Positions 49,224-62,240 of a stretch of 64,000 bases of DNA are shown in pieces. The stretch comes from Corallococcus soli (GTDB lineage Bacteria; Myxococcota; Myxococcia; Myxococcales; Myxococcaceae), in the NCBI RefSeq assembly GCF_014930455.1, contig NZ_JAAIYO010000004.1, positions 248,001-312,000 of the forward strand, read 5' to 3'. The notes beneath the pieces were generated by a model. It made no database searches, was not told the DNA's origin, and saw only the letters and a list, made by a program, of their open reading frames with translations. The position numbers and the translations under genes were made by a program. The first letter of the stretch is position 1. Every line of letters starts with the position of its first letter.

Positions 49224-49616
49224 ATGAAGAGAAAGCAGCGACTCTGGTATGCGGCGAGCGTCGTCCTCTTCTTCCGGCGCACGACGGGGAGGCAGCGCAC
49301 CTTTCCCGTATGGGAAAACGTGTACCTCATCGAAGCGAGCAATGACGAGGAGGCCCGTCAGCGAGCCGAAGCGCTTGGGCGCGCTGAAGCGGGCCAGGAA
49401 GGGCTCAAGCTGAATGGGAAGCCTGCCGAACTCGTGTTTGGCGGAGTTCGGAAGGTGGTGAGCTGCGCTGCCAATCCAGCCGTCCCCGGAAAGTCGACGG
49501 TGGCGAAGCTGTATGACGGTATCGAGGCGACGTACTCCACCTTCGTCGTCCAGAGCAGGAAGGACCTGGAGAAGCTCATCCAGGGGGAGCCCGTCTCCGT
49601 CCTGTATGAGGAGTGA
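49224..49616 (+). CDS. DUF4288-like small protein
   Basis: 130 residues, soluble. Pattern LWYAASVVLFF...VWENVYLIEASNDEEARQRAEALGRAE recalls the DUF4288 family (WYAASLLF; WEEQIVLIEA; EEEAREKA) of unknown function. The start is uncertain: ATG 49200, 49209 and 49224 are in frame and none has a strong ribosome binding site; the last starts nearest the conserved part. It follows the transporter pair by about 55 bases. Confidence 0.6.
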   Translation: MKRKQRLWYAASVVLFFRRTTGRQRTFPVWENVYLIEASNDEEARQRAEALGRAEAGQEGLKLNGKPAELVFGGVRKVVSCAANPAVPGKSTVAKLYDGIEATYSTFVVQSRKDLEKLIQGEPVSVLYEE

Positions 49617-49701
49617 GCCTCTGCTCAAGGGCAACACGCCGTCTTCATCCGGTACGGGCCTGCCCGGGTTGTTGTGACGTGTCCGAGCGCGTGCGCGCTG
49701 A

Positions 49702-50145
49702 TCACGTCCCCGTCGGCGGGATGTGCTTCTTCAGGTCCCGCGCGGGAATCCCCGCCACCACGGCCCCGGGGGGCACGTCCTCCATGACGAGCGCGTTGGC
49801 GCCAATCTTCGCGCCGTCGCCCACCGTCACCGGGCCCAGCACCTGGGCTCCCACGCCGATGTAGACGTCGCGCCCCACGCGGGGCACTCCCGCGATGCCG
49901 GGGGCGCCTTCCAGGCTCACGTTCTGGGAGATGAAGCTGTTCTCTCCAATCTCCACGCCCGGCGCGATGATGACGCCGATGCCGCCGTACCCCAGCTCCA
50001 CGCTGGGGTGCAGCGCGGCCCGCGTGTCCACGTGGCTGTTGTGCAGGCGGTTGCCCACCGCCGAGACCACGCCCGCCAGCCTGGGGACCTTCAGCGCCTG
50101 GAGCCGCTTCGCGGCCCAGTAGAAGCTCAGCGCCGTCGGACCCAT
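49702..50145 (-). CDS. Left-handed beta-helix acetyltransferase, serine O-acetyltransferase-like
   Basis: 147 residues. A short helical head (ALSFYWAAKRLQALKVPRLAGVV) precedes hexapeptide repeats (about 35-140) with IGVIIAPGVEIGENSFISQNVSLEG, VGRDVYIGVGAQVLGPVTVGDGAKIGANALV and the final DVPPGAVVAGIPAR, as in the CysE/colanic-acid type acetyltransferases. It is too short for a full CysE, so it more likely acetylates a polymer or sugar precursor. Its start overlaps the end of the GNAT gene by 19 bases. It is the last gene of the six-gene minus-strand unit. Confidence 0.85.
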   Translation of the reverse strand: MGPTALSFYWAAKRLQALKVPRLAGVVSAVGNRLHNSHVDTRAALHPSVELGYGGIGVIIAPGVEIGENSFISQNVSLEGAPGIAGVPRVGRDVYIGVGAQVLGPVTVGDGAKIGANALVMEDVPPGAVVAGIPARDLKKHIPPTGT

Positions 50146-51338
50146 CTGCCCACCATCCTTTTGGCCACCGGTGCCCAGCGGAACTTGGACCGCTGCAGGG
50201 CCTGCCCCACCAGTGTATCCCGGTAGATGAACAGCCAGTGGTGTTGCCGCACTTCTCGCGTCCACTCGCGCTTGTACGGGGCGTCGTCCCCCAGCAGGTC
50301 CAGCTCCTTGAGCCCCTTGCCGATGAAGTCCTGGATCAGGCTCTCCGTCAGGAGGTGGCCAGGGCTCACCTCACCCAGGCTTTCGTCGTATCCGGGCTTC
50401 ATCGCCAGGTAGCGGTCCCCGTACTCCAGCCCGTACTGGAAGGCGATGGGCCTTGAGTCCAGCCGCAGGAAGTACAAGCCCAGCCAGCCCCGGTCCGCCG
50501 CCATCCGGGCCAGCGAGGTGTAGAACCCCCGCCGGTGCTCGGCCTGCGCGATGGCCGTGCCCTGCTGCGCCTTCCAGCCGCTCTGCTCCAGCGCGAACGC
50601 CTCCTCCAGCCTCGCCTCCAGTCCTTCGGACCCGGACACGCGCTCCACCTCCACGCGGCCCTTCTCCTCCAGCCTCCGGCGCCTCCTGCGCAGCGGCTTC
50701 GCGTTGCTCCGCCCCTTCGTCCAGGCCTCCACCGTGGAGGGCAGCGGCAGGTACGGCGAGCGCGCGCTGGGCCAGGCCCCCCAGGGCATCCCCGCGCCCC
50801 GGGCCGCGTGCATCAGCGCCCACGCCGCGCCGTCCTCCGGCACGTCCGACAGCCGGAGCACGTCCCAGTCTGGATCCCCCATCAGGTGCGACAGGAAGGC
50901 CGCGGAGGCCTGCTTCGGCTCCTCCGCCAGCAGGTCGAAGCGGCAGGAGTGCTTGTTCGTCAGCGACAACAACTGCCGCACCGGCACCCCGTACTGGTGG
51001 CCCTCCTGCTCCTGGAGCCCCAGCACCGCCACGAGGTCCCCCGTGGCGTTCCTCGCCGTGAGGATGCGCAGCGTCGCTCCGGACGCGAAGTGCTCCAGCC
51101 AGCAGCGCACGAACTCGTGCCGGTAGAAGACCTGGTCGTCCACGCGCGTCACCAGCGCGTTCCACTCCGCCTCCAGCGCGTCGAAGCCGGCCAGGTCCCG
51201 GACCTCGGCCACCCGCAGGGGCTCCGCGCGCCGTCCAGGGCGGCGCGCCGCCTGCCGCCATACGCGAGGGGCGTTGTCGCAGGGCCTCGTGGGGACGCGC
51301 CTCCCGAGCATCGCGTCCGTGATGGGACTCTCCTCCAT
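50127..51338 (-). CDS. BioF2-like/FemAB-type GNAT protein
   Basis: 403 residues. The C-terminal half holds the Acetyltransf_6 (BioF2-like) fold: RRRRRLEEKGRVEVERV, FALEQSGWKAQQGTAI, GFYTSLARMAADRGWLGLYFLRLDSRPIAFQYG, GYDESLGEVSPGHLLTESLI and LDLLGDDAPYKREWT. The N-terminal half has the paired GNAT region (FYRHEFVRCWLEHFASG). Such proteins occur in exopolysaccharide clusters and are akin to FemAB peptidyl-transferases that use aminoacyl-tRNA; either acyl or aminoacyl transfer is possible. GAGGAG lies 10 bases before ATG 51338. It lies 35 bases after the PgsB-like gene. Confidence 0.82.
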   Translation of the reverse strand: MEESPITDAMLGRRVPTRPCDNAPRVWRQAARRPGRRAEPLRVAEVRDLAGFDALEAEWNALVTRVDDQVFYRHEFVRCWLEHFASGATLRILTARNATGDLVAVLGLQEQEGHQYGVPVRQLLSLTNKHSCRFDLLAEEPKQASAAFLSHLMGDPDWDVLRLSDVPEDGAAWALMHAARGAGMPWGAWPSARSPYLPLPSTVEAWTKGRSNAKPLRRRRRRLEEKGRVEVERVSGSEGLEARLEEAFALEQSGWKAQQGTAIAQAEHRRGFYTSLARMAADRGWLGLYFLRLDSRPIAFQYGLEYGDRYLAMKPGYDESLGEVSPGHLLTESLIQDFIGKGLKELDLLGDDAPYKREWTREVRQHHWLFIYRDTLVGQALQRSKFRWAPVAKRMVGRWVRRR

Positions 51339-51373
51339 GAATGTGTCTCCTCGGGTCTCTGGCTCGGGAGGGC

Positions 51374-56017
<4,644 letters not shown>

Positions 56018-56069
56018 TGCTTGAGAAACCTGCCCGGCCCCCCCGGGCGCCCGTTCGGATCAGGACAGC

Positions 56070-59000
56070 TCACGGCTGCAAACGTCGTTCATCCAGCAGC
56101 TCCTCGAACTCCTCCTCGGTCGGCGTGACGTCCTGCAACCCACGTCCGCCGGTCCAATCCCACCGCGCTCCCAGTGAAAAGACGTTCTGGAAGCCGTACG
56201 GGCCGGAGAGGAACGCGCGGTCCTCGGCGTAGAGCATCAGCCGGTTGCCGCCGCGCCCCATCCACACGTTCCAGTCCACGCGCCCCGACACGCGGTGGCG
56301 CAGGTAGGCCGTGGAGCGGTGGTCGTCCTGGAAGCGCTGGGACGCGCCGTAGCCCAGCTCCGCGCGCGTGCCCCGGAGCTTGCCGCCCAAAAGCCCCGCC
56401 CAGCTCGCGTAGGCGCCCGCGTTGTCCAGCGTGTAGAGGTTGGCGTTGCTCGTGGCGGACGTGCCCACCGTGGCCACGTGGTCCTGGAAGGGCTGCCAGC
56501 GCAGGGCCAGCCGGGGCGCCAGCCGCTGGGGGTGGTCCTTGCCGTAGCGCCAGTAGACGCTCTGGTCGTAGCGGGTCGCGTCCACCGCGCTGGTGCCCTG
56601 CATGGACTCCACCGTCAGCCCCAGGCCGGGGATGACGCCCACGTCCGGGGACAGCCGCACGTAGCGGTCCGCCGACACGCGGCCCCGGGCGCTCCAGCGC
56701 GTCCCGCCGTCGAGCGACTGGGTGAACACCGAGCCCTGCATGGACAGGCGCAGGTCCCACGGCAGCCGCGTCAGGTACGCCGCCGCGCTGCCGCCCAGCA
56801 CGGCGCTCCGGCCCAGCGGGTAGCGGGCCTCCGGCGTGACGCGCAGCCACGCGCGGCCCGGGGACAGCTCGCGGCGCAGCGACAGCCGCACCTCCATGCC
56901 CGTCTGCAACGGGCGGTTGAGCAGCTCGCCTTCCTCCACGTCCTCGCTGCGGAAGCCCAGCTCCGCGGACAGCATGCCCGGGCCACGGCCGGGGGCCTCG
57001 GGCGCCATGCCGTCCGGCAGCAGCGCCAGGCCCGGCGGCAGCGCGGGCCAGGGCAGGGGCTCCAGGCCCGTGGTGCCCTGGGCCCACGTCGTGGCCGCGA
57101 GCGCGCTCGGATCCGCGACGACGCCCAGCTGCACCTGCACCAGCGCTTCACCTTCGGGAGACTCCAGGCTCACGCGGTGCGGCCCGCGCGAGGGCAGCAG
57201 CAGCCACGTCTCGCCCGCGCGGCCCAGCGGCTGCGACGCGCCCTTGAGGCCGGGGTCCGCGTCCCCGGGCAGGCCCAGGTGCATCAGCGGCCCTTCCTCC
57301 GCGCCGGAGCCGCCCGCGCCGTCCCCGGAGGGCAGGGGCGTGCTGCGCAGGAGCAGCTCGCGGCCCGCCGTGGGCGCCAGCGCGTGGGCCCGCACGCGCA
57401 GGGCGGTGGGGCCCAGCACCGTCATCACCACGGGCGCGCCCGGACGGCTGCGCAAGAGCGACAGGGGCTGCGGCGCGACCATCACGCGGGCGTTGGCGGC
57501 GCCTTCGTCGGACTCCACGAAGCGCACCAGGCCGGTCTGCTGCGTGTCCGCCCGCGCCAGCACCACCTCCACCTGGTGACGGCCGGGGACGTCCAGGCGC
57601 GTGCCCAGCACGGCCGTCTCGCCCTCGGCCACCTTCAATTCCTTCACCACCCGGCCGTCCACGCGCAGCGCGAACGCGCAGGTGCCGGCCACGTCCACGC
57701 CGGGGCGCGGCGTCGTGCCGCACAGCACCTCCGCGCCCAGGGGCCGGGGCTGCTTCACCACCAGGCTCATCACGCGGGACGCGCCCGCGGGCAGCAGCTT
57801 CGCCTCGGACAGCTTCCACGGCGGCGCGAGCAGCGCCTTGCGCACCGCCTGGGCCACGTCCTCGTCCTCCGCGCCGCCCTCCGACGTGGCCTCCAGCGAG
57901 CCCGCCGTCTCCTCCGCGTCGCGCAGCCGCTCCCAGCGCGTCCAGCGGCCCGCCGTGAAGCGCATGCGCCGCACGTCCGGGTGGTCCGCCCACGCCTGGA
58001 GCTGGCCCGCGAGCGCCGCGCCCAGCGGCGCGCCGCCGTCCCTCCACGCCTCGGGCGAGTCCTGCAGCCGCTCCAGCATCCCGAGCGCCTCCAGGCCCAC
58101 CTGCGGCAGGTCCGTCTCTCGGTACAGCGCCGCCATCGCCAGCGCGCCCGCCGCGTCCTCACCGGAGGCCGACAGCAGCCGGGCGCGCAGGTAGCGGCCC
58201 GCCACGCTCTTGTCGCCCGACACCGCCGCGAGCGCCTCCGCCGCGTGGCCCTCGCGCGCCTGGGCGCCGGAGGCCGCAAGCTTCGCGTCGCCCGTGTCCG
58301 GCAGCACCGCGAAGGCCGGCGACACCAGCGTGGGCTTCGCGATGGCCTGCGTGAAGCGCACCGTGCGCGGCGCCGCCTGCGACAGGCGGTCCATCAGCGC
58401 CAGCAGCCGCTTCTGCTGCTCCGGCGTCAGCGTCGCCTGCGCGTCCAGCAGGCGGCCCACGTCCGCGCCAGCGAAGCCGTCCTCCTGGAGGGACGCGAGC
58501 AGCTCCGCGCGGGCCAGGCGCGGCTCCGCTTCCCCGGGCGTGGCGCGCAGCGTGCGCGAGAGCGCCTGGAGCGTTTCGTACGACGTGCCGGCCTGCGGCT
58601 GCGGCGTGGCGGGAAGCTCCGCGGGCGCGGGCACCTGGGCGCGGCGCACCGCCAGCGAGACGACGAGCGAGGCCTTCACGTCCTCGGGCTCGAACCAGAC
58701 TTCACGGGCCTGCGGCGGCAGCGTCACCACCAGGGAGACCGGCGCGGAGGACGTGCCCCGCGCGCCCTCCAGCGCCAGGTGCCGGCCGCTCGCGGCGGCA
58801 GGCCGCAACACCAGCCGGCGTGACGGGCCCACGTCCGTGGACATGCGCACCACGAGCGGCTTGCCCGCGGGCGCCTCCAACGGCCGCAGCTGCACGCGCA
58901 CGGGCGAGGGCAGCTTCGCGTCCGGCACGCGGAAGCGCACCGCCTTCGTGCCCACCTTCACCGGCCACTGCGTGCGCACGTAGGCGACCTCCGCGGGCGT

Positions 59001-61073
59001 GCCCTGGGCCTTCACGGGCGCGAGCGACAGGAAGGCCCGCGTGCCCGCGGCCCCCTCCAGCCGGAGCGCGTGCTCACCGGGCGGCAGCGCGATCTCCACG
59101 GGCTCCAGCGACGACAGCGGCAGCAGCGGGAAGGCGCTGTCGCCCACGCGCAGCACCGGGTGGGTCCGCGTGCCCGGCGGCGTCATCACGTAGGCGCGCA
59201 GCAGGGTGGGGGCCTCGGCGGGGCCGGTGGCCTGGACGTGGGTGGTGCCTCCGGCGGCGAGCGGCCACAGCGCGCTGTCCGCCATCGTGGCGTCGGCTTC
59301 CACGCCCTGGAGGTCCAGCCACCGCGAGGCCCTCACCTCGGCGCCGGCCGGAGCCGCGTCCATGGCCGAGGGCGACACCTGCGACCAGCGGCTCTCCCGC
59401 CACCACGCGGCGCGGTAGCGACGGCGGATGTCCTCCGACAGCGGCTCCGCGCGCCAGGCCAGCTCCAGCGCGGCCAGCTCGCGGCTGCGCAGCGGATTGC
59501 CCAGCGGTAGGCGGGACACCAGCTCCGACGCCTCGGCGGTCAGGAAGCCCGCCTCCGGCAGCGCGGGCGCGGTGCCCAGCAGCGTGTGCGCGGCGTCCGT
59601 CCGGCCCTGGTCCAGGAGCTGCTTCGCGGTGAGCAGGCGCAGGTGCCACGCGAGCGGTGACGCGTCCGCGCCCTTCAGCGCCTCCACCGCCGCGTCCGTG
59701 TCGCGGTCCCCGATGGCGGCCAGCGCGCGCAGGAGCGGCGACAGGCCCTCGGTCTTCGTCTTCCCGTACGTGCCGCGCGCCAGCTCCGGCATCAGCGCCA
59801 CCAGCCGCTGACGCAGCAGCGACGGACGGGGCGCCGTGTCCGTCTTCACCTGCTCCCACGCCTTCTCCGCCAGCTCCGTCCACTGCGTCTGGCGCGACAG
59901 CGCCTCGGCCAGCGTGGGCCGCCGCGTGGCGACGCGCGCCCGGAGCATCAGCGGCCCGCCCTTCCAGCTCACGCGGTAGTTGTGCTTGCCCGGAGACAGC
60001 ACCACGCGCAGCTCCTCCGCGATGCCCACGCGCTCGCCCGACGCGAGCTTGCGCGCCGAGCGCCCGTCCGGGAGCGCCGCGCCTTCAGGGGCCTGCGCCC
60101 ACGCGGGCTGCGGGGTGAGCTGGGCCTGCGCGAGCGTGGCGCCCACGCCGTACACCTCCAGCTTCGCCGCCTCCACGGTCGCGTCGTCGCCCAGCACGGA
60201 GCGCGCCTCCAGCGACAGCACGCCCGGGCCCTCCAGCTCCAGCGCCCAGACGTTGCCCTTCACCTCCGGCCGGTACCAGGGCGCGTCCATGCCCTCCAGC
60301 ACGACCTCCGTGCCGGCGGGGCGGGGGCGCTCCACGCGCATCGCCTGGCCCCACAGGGGAGACACCAGCGCCCACTCGCGCAGCACCTCCGCCTTGCGCC
60401 ACGCTCGCACCGCGTCCCGCAGCGGCGAAGCGGGGGGCTCGTCGCGGACGAGCTCCGCCTCCAGCGCCGCGACCACGTCCAGCCGCGCGCGCGTGCCCGC
60501 GTCGAACGCGAGCGCCGGGCGCGGCCCCTGGCCGTCCACCCACTGGAGGAGCGCCTCGCGCATCCGCTCCTCGGTCTTCACCGTGGAGGTGGGCCTGGGG
60601 CGCTCCACCGTGACGCGCGCGTTCTTCGTCGCCGTCACCCACCAGATGCTGCCGGCGCCCATGGGCTCCGCCAGGTACCAGCGGCCCGGACGCTCCGACA
60701 CGCCCTCCTCGTCCACGCGCGCTTCGGGCGCGTCCTTGTCCTCCACCAGCGGCACGCGGGAGAAGCGCAGCGCCCCGGCCGGGCCGGTGACGCGCACCAC
60801 GTCGAGCGGGCCCAGCCACAGCGCCGCGCCCTGCGTGGGGGTGACCTCCACGGCGCCCGTCACCTGGGGCACGCCGTCCGGCACGTAGGGCGCGCGACCG
60901 CGCACGTCCTCCAGGGCCACGGGGCCCCGGACGGCGCTCGGCTGCCAGGACATGCCCTCCTCGCGGCGGGCGATGACGGACGGCTGCGAAACAGTCGGCT
61001 GCGCGATGACGGGCAGCGCCGCGAGCGCTCCCACGAGCAGGGTGAAACGGGCGCGGCGTCGAACGGGAAACAT
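56070..61073 (-). CDS. Giant exported protein with C-terminal outer-membrane barrel
   Basis: 1667 residues with a signal peptide (RRARFTLLVGALAALPVIA). About 60-1200 is a mix of beta-sandwich-like segments (carbohydrate- or protein-binding) and TPR-like helices (LLTAKQLLDQGRTDAAHTLLG; LARAELLASLQEDGFAGADVGRLL). The last about 350 residues have strands with alternating aromatics and a turn pattern of a porin (VSADRYVRLSPDVGVIPGLGLTVESM; RVDWNVWMGRGGNRLMLYAEDRAF). The order of TPR then barrel resembles polymer exporters of the PgaA/BcsC type, but I do not see sequence identity. GGAGGA precedes ATG 61073. It lies 6 bases after the upstream gene and 52 before the PgsB-like gene. Export of the polymer is inference. 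Confidence 0.75.
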   Translation of the reverse strand: MFPVRRRARFTLLVGALAALPVIAQPTVSQPSVIARREEGMSWQPSAVRGPVALEDVRGRAPYVPDGVPQVTGAVEVTPTQGAALWLGPLDVVRVTGPAGALRFSRVPLVEDKDAPEARVDEEGVSERPGRWYLAEPMGAGSIWWVTATKNARVTVERPRPTSTVKTEERMREALLQWVDGQGPRPALAFDAGTRARLDVVAALEAELVRDEPPASPLRDAVRAWRKAEVLREWALVSPLWGQAMRVERPRPAGTEVVLEGMDAPWYRPEVKGNVWALELEGPGVLSLEARSVLGDDATVEAAKLEVYGVGATLAQAQLTPQPAWAQAPEGAALPDGRSARKLASGERVGIAEELRVVLSPGKHNYRVSWKGGPLMLRARVATRRPTLAEALSRQTQWTELAEKAWEQVKTDTAPRPSLLRQRLVALMPELARGTYGKTKTEGLSPLLRALAAIGDRDTDAAVEALKGADASPLAWHLRLLTAKQLLDQGRTDAAHTLLGTAPALPEAGFLTAEASELVSRLPLGNPLRSRELAALELAWRAEPLSEDIRRRYRAAWWRESRWSQVSPSAMDAAPAGAEVRASRWLDLQGVEADATMADSALWPLAAGGTTHVQATGPAEAPTLLRAYVMTPPGTRTHPVLRVGDSAFPLLPLSSLEPVEIALPPGEHALRLEGAAGTRAFLSLAPVKAQGTPAEVAYVRTQWPVKVGTKAVRFRVPDAKLPSPVRVQLRPLEAPAGKPLVVRMSTDVGPSRRLVLRPAAASGRHLALEGARGTSSAPVSLVVTLPPQAREVWFEPEDVKASLVVSLAVRRAQVPAPAELPATPQPQAGTSYETLQALSRTLRATPGEAEPRLARAELLASLQEDGFAGADVGRLLDAQATLTPEQQKRLLALMDRLSQAAPRTVRFTQAIAKPTLVSPAFAVLPDTGDAKLAASGAQAREGHAAEALAAVSGDKSVAGRYLRARLLSASGEDAAGALAMAALYRETDLPQVGLEALGMLERLQDSPEAWRDGGAPLGAALAGQLQAWADHPDVRRMRFTAGRWTRWERLRDAEETAGSLEATSEGGAEDEDVAQAVRKALLAPPWKLSEAKLLPAGASRVMSLVVKQPRPLGAEVLCGTTPRPGVDVAGTCAFALRVDGRVVKELKVAEGETAVLGTRLDVPGRHQVEVVLARADTQQTGLVRFVESDEGAANARVMVAPQPLSLLRSRPGAPVVMTVLGPTALRVRAHALAPTAGRELLLRSTPLPSGDGAGGSGAEEGPLMHLGLPGDADPGLKGASQPLGRAGETWLLLPSRGPHRVSLESPEGEALVQVQLGVVADPSALAATTWAQGTTGLEPLPWPALPPGLALLPDGMAPEAPGRGPGMLSAELGFRSEDVEEGELLNRPLQTGMEVRLSLRRELSPGRAWLRVTPEARYPLGRSAVLGGSAAAYLTRLPWDLRLSMQGSVFTQSLDGGTRWSARGRVSADRYVRLSPDVGVIPGLGLTVESMQGTSAVDATRYDQSVYWRYGKDHPQRLAPRLALRWQPFQDHVATVGTSATSNANLYTLDNAGAYASWAGLLGGKLRGTRAELGYGASQRFQDDHRSTAYLRHRVSGRVDWNVWMGRGGNRLMLYAEDRAFLSGPYGFQNVFSLGARWDWTGGRGLQDVTPTEEEFEELLDERRLQP

Positions 61074-61079
61074 CGGCGC

Positions 61080-62240
61080 TCAGTCCTCCAAGGGTGCGAA
61101 CAGAATCTGTCCCAGGCGCTCCAACCGCGCCGGGCGGGCCAGCGCTTTGCGCGCGCGGGATGACATTTCGAGATGCAGGAAGCGGGCTTGCGGATACGCC
61201 TGGAGCAACCGGGCCTGGGCGTTCTGGGTCCCGCCCAGCACCCGCACCCCTTCCGGGAACAGCTTCACGCCGCCCCCCAGCGCCTCATCCAGGGATGCGG
61301 AGACCTGGCGTGCCCACGCACTGGGCGTCCGCGAGCCATCGCTCACCACCGCCGTCAGCGACCCGTCGCGGCCCTTCTGGACCTTCGACTCGCCGAAGCC
61401 GTGGAGCTGCACCACGCGCAAGGCGGGGAGGCTGCGCGCGGTCAGGTCCGTCACGGTCTGGAAGAGGTGATCCGGGTTGTGGGCCACGTCCGCGGGGTGC
61501 TCGGGGTCCTCGGGCGTCTCGCCGGGCGTGCCGTGATAGCGGTGCGCGGTGGCGGTCATGAACAGGCGCGGCGCGAGGCCCTCCGGCGGGCAGGAGAAGA
61601 GGCCCGCGCCGATGTCCTCCGTGCCGATGTCGAAGTAGGGGTGGGGCACCTGCACCACGTCCCCGGTGGCCTCGCCCGTGCGCACCACGTACGCGCCCGC
61701 GCCGTGGTGGCGGTCCGACCGCTCGCGCAGGACCCAGAAGGTGTCGCGCGGCGTCGTCCACGTCTCCAGGAAGAAGCCCACCGCCGCGGCCACGTTCGTC
61801 AGCTCCGGCGGCACGTCCTTCTGCTTTGGCGCCGCCGCGAGCAGCGCGGGGATGAGCTTCGCGAAGGCCGCGCGCTCCTCCAGCGTCGTCGGGTGGAACG
61901 TCACGGTGGCCACGCGGGGCCACAGCCCGGAGAAGCGCGCATCCACGCGGCACCCGTCCTGCGCGTCGGCCTCCACGGTGGGATCCTCCTGGGGGATGCG
62001 CTCCCGCGCTGGCTTCCTGGGCGTCTTCGCGCTCACGGTGGCCCGGGGCGCATCGGTCTTCTGGGACTTCTGCGCCAGGGCCTCCGCCTCCGCTGCCGGC
62101 TTCGTCGTGCTCACGGTGGCCCGGGGCGCCGCGGAGGACGGGGCCTGCTGGGCGTGGGCACCGGGCGCGAAGCCCAGCGCGGACACGACCCCCGCGGCCA
62201 CGAACGGGCGCCACGACCCGGTCCTCCGGGGCGACTTCAC
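61080..62240 (-). CDS. Exported putative metal-dependent amidohydrolase
   Basis: 386 residues with a signal peptide (RPFVAAGVVSALGFAPGAHA) and a proline/alanine/lysine-rich linker. The core has VPHPYFDIGTEDIGAGLF, LFMTATAHRYHG, DVAHNPDHLFQTVTDLTA, LRVVQLHGFGESK and FLHLEMSSRARKAL. The order PHP...GTE...H, then LHG, then H-E recalls N-formylglutamate amidohydrolase, poly-gamma-glutamate hydrolase and zinc-carboxypeptidase-like folds; I do not recognise it as a clear member of one. GTG 62240 overlaps the upstream stop (GTGA) and has GGAGGAA 5 bases upstream. With a PgsB-like ligase in the same unit, cutting or trimming of an amide-linked polymer fits. Confidence 0.65.
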   Translation of the reverse strand: MKSPRRTGSWRPFVAAGVVSALGFAPGAHAQQAPSSAAPRATVSTTKPAAEAEALAQKSQKTDAPRATVSAKTPRKPARERIPQEDPTVEADAQDGCRVDARFSGLWPRVATVTFHPTTLEERAAFAKLIPALLAAAPKQKDVPPELTNVAAAVGFFLETWTTPRDTFWVLRERSDRHHGAGAYVVRTGEATGDVVQVPHPYFDIGTEDIGAGLFSCPPEGLAPRLFMTATAHRYHGTPGETPEDPEHPADVAHNPDHLFQTVTDLTARSLPALRVVQLHGFGESKVQKGRDGSLTAVVSDGSRTPSAWARQVSASLDEALGGGVKLFPEGVRVLGGTQNAQARLLQAYPQARFLHLEMSSRARKALARPARLERLGQILFAPLED

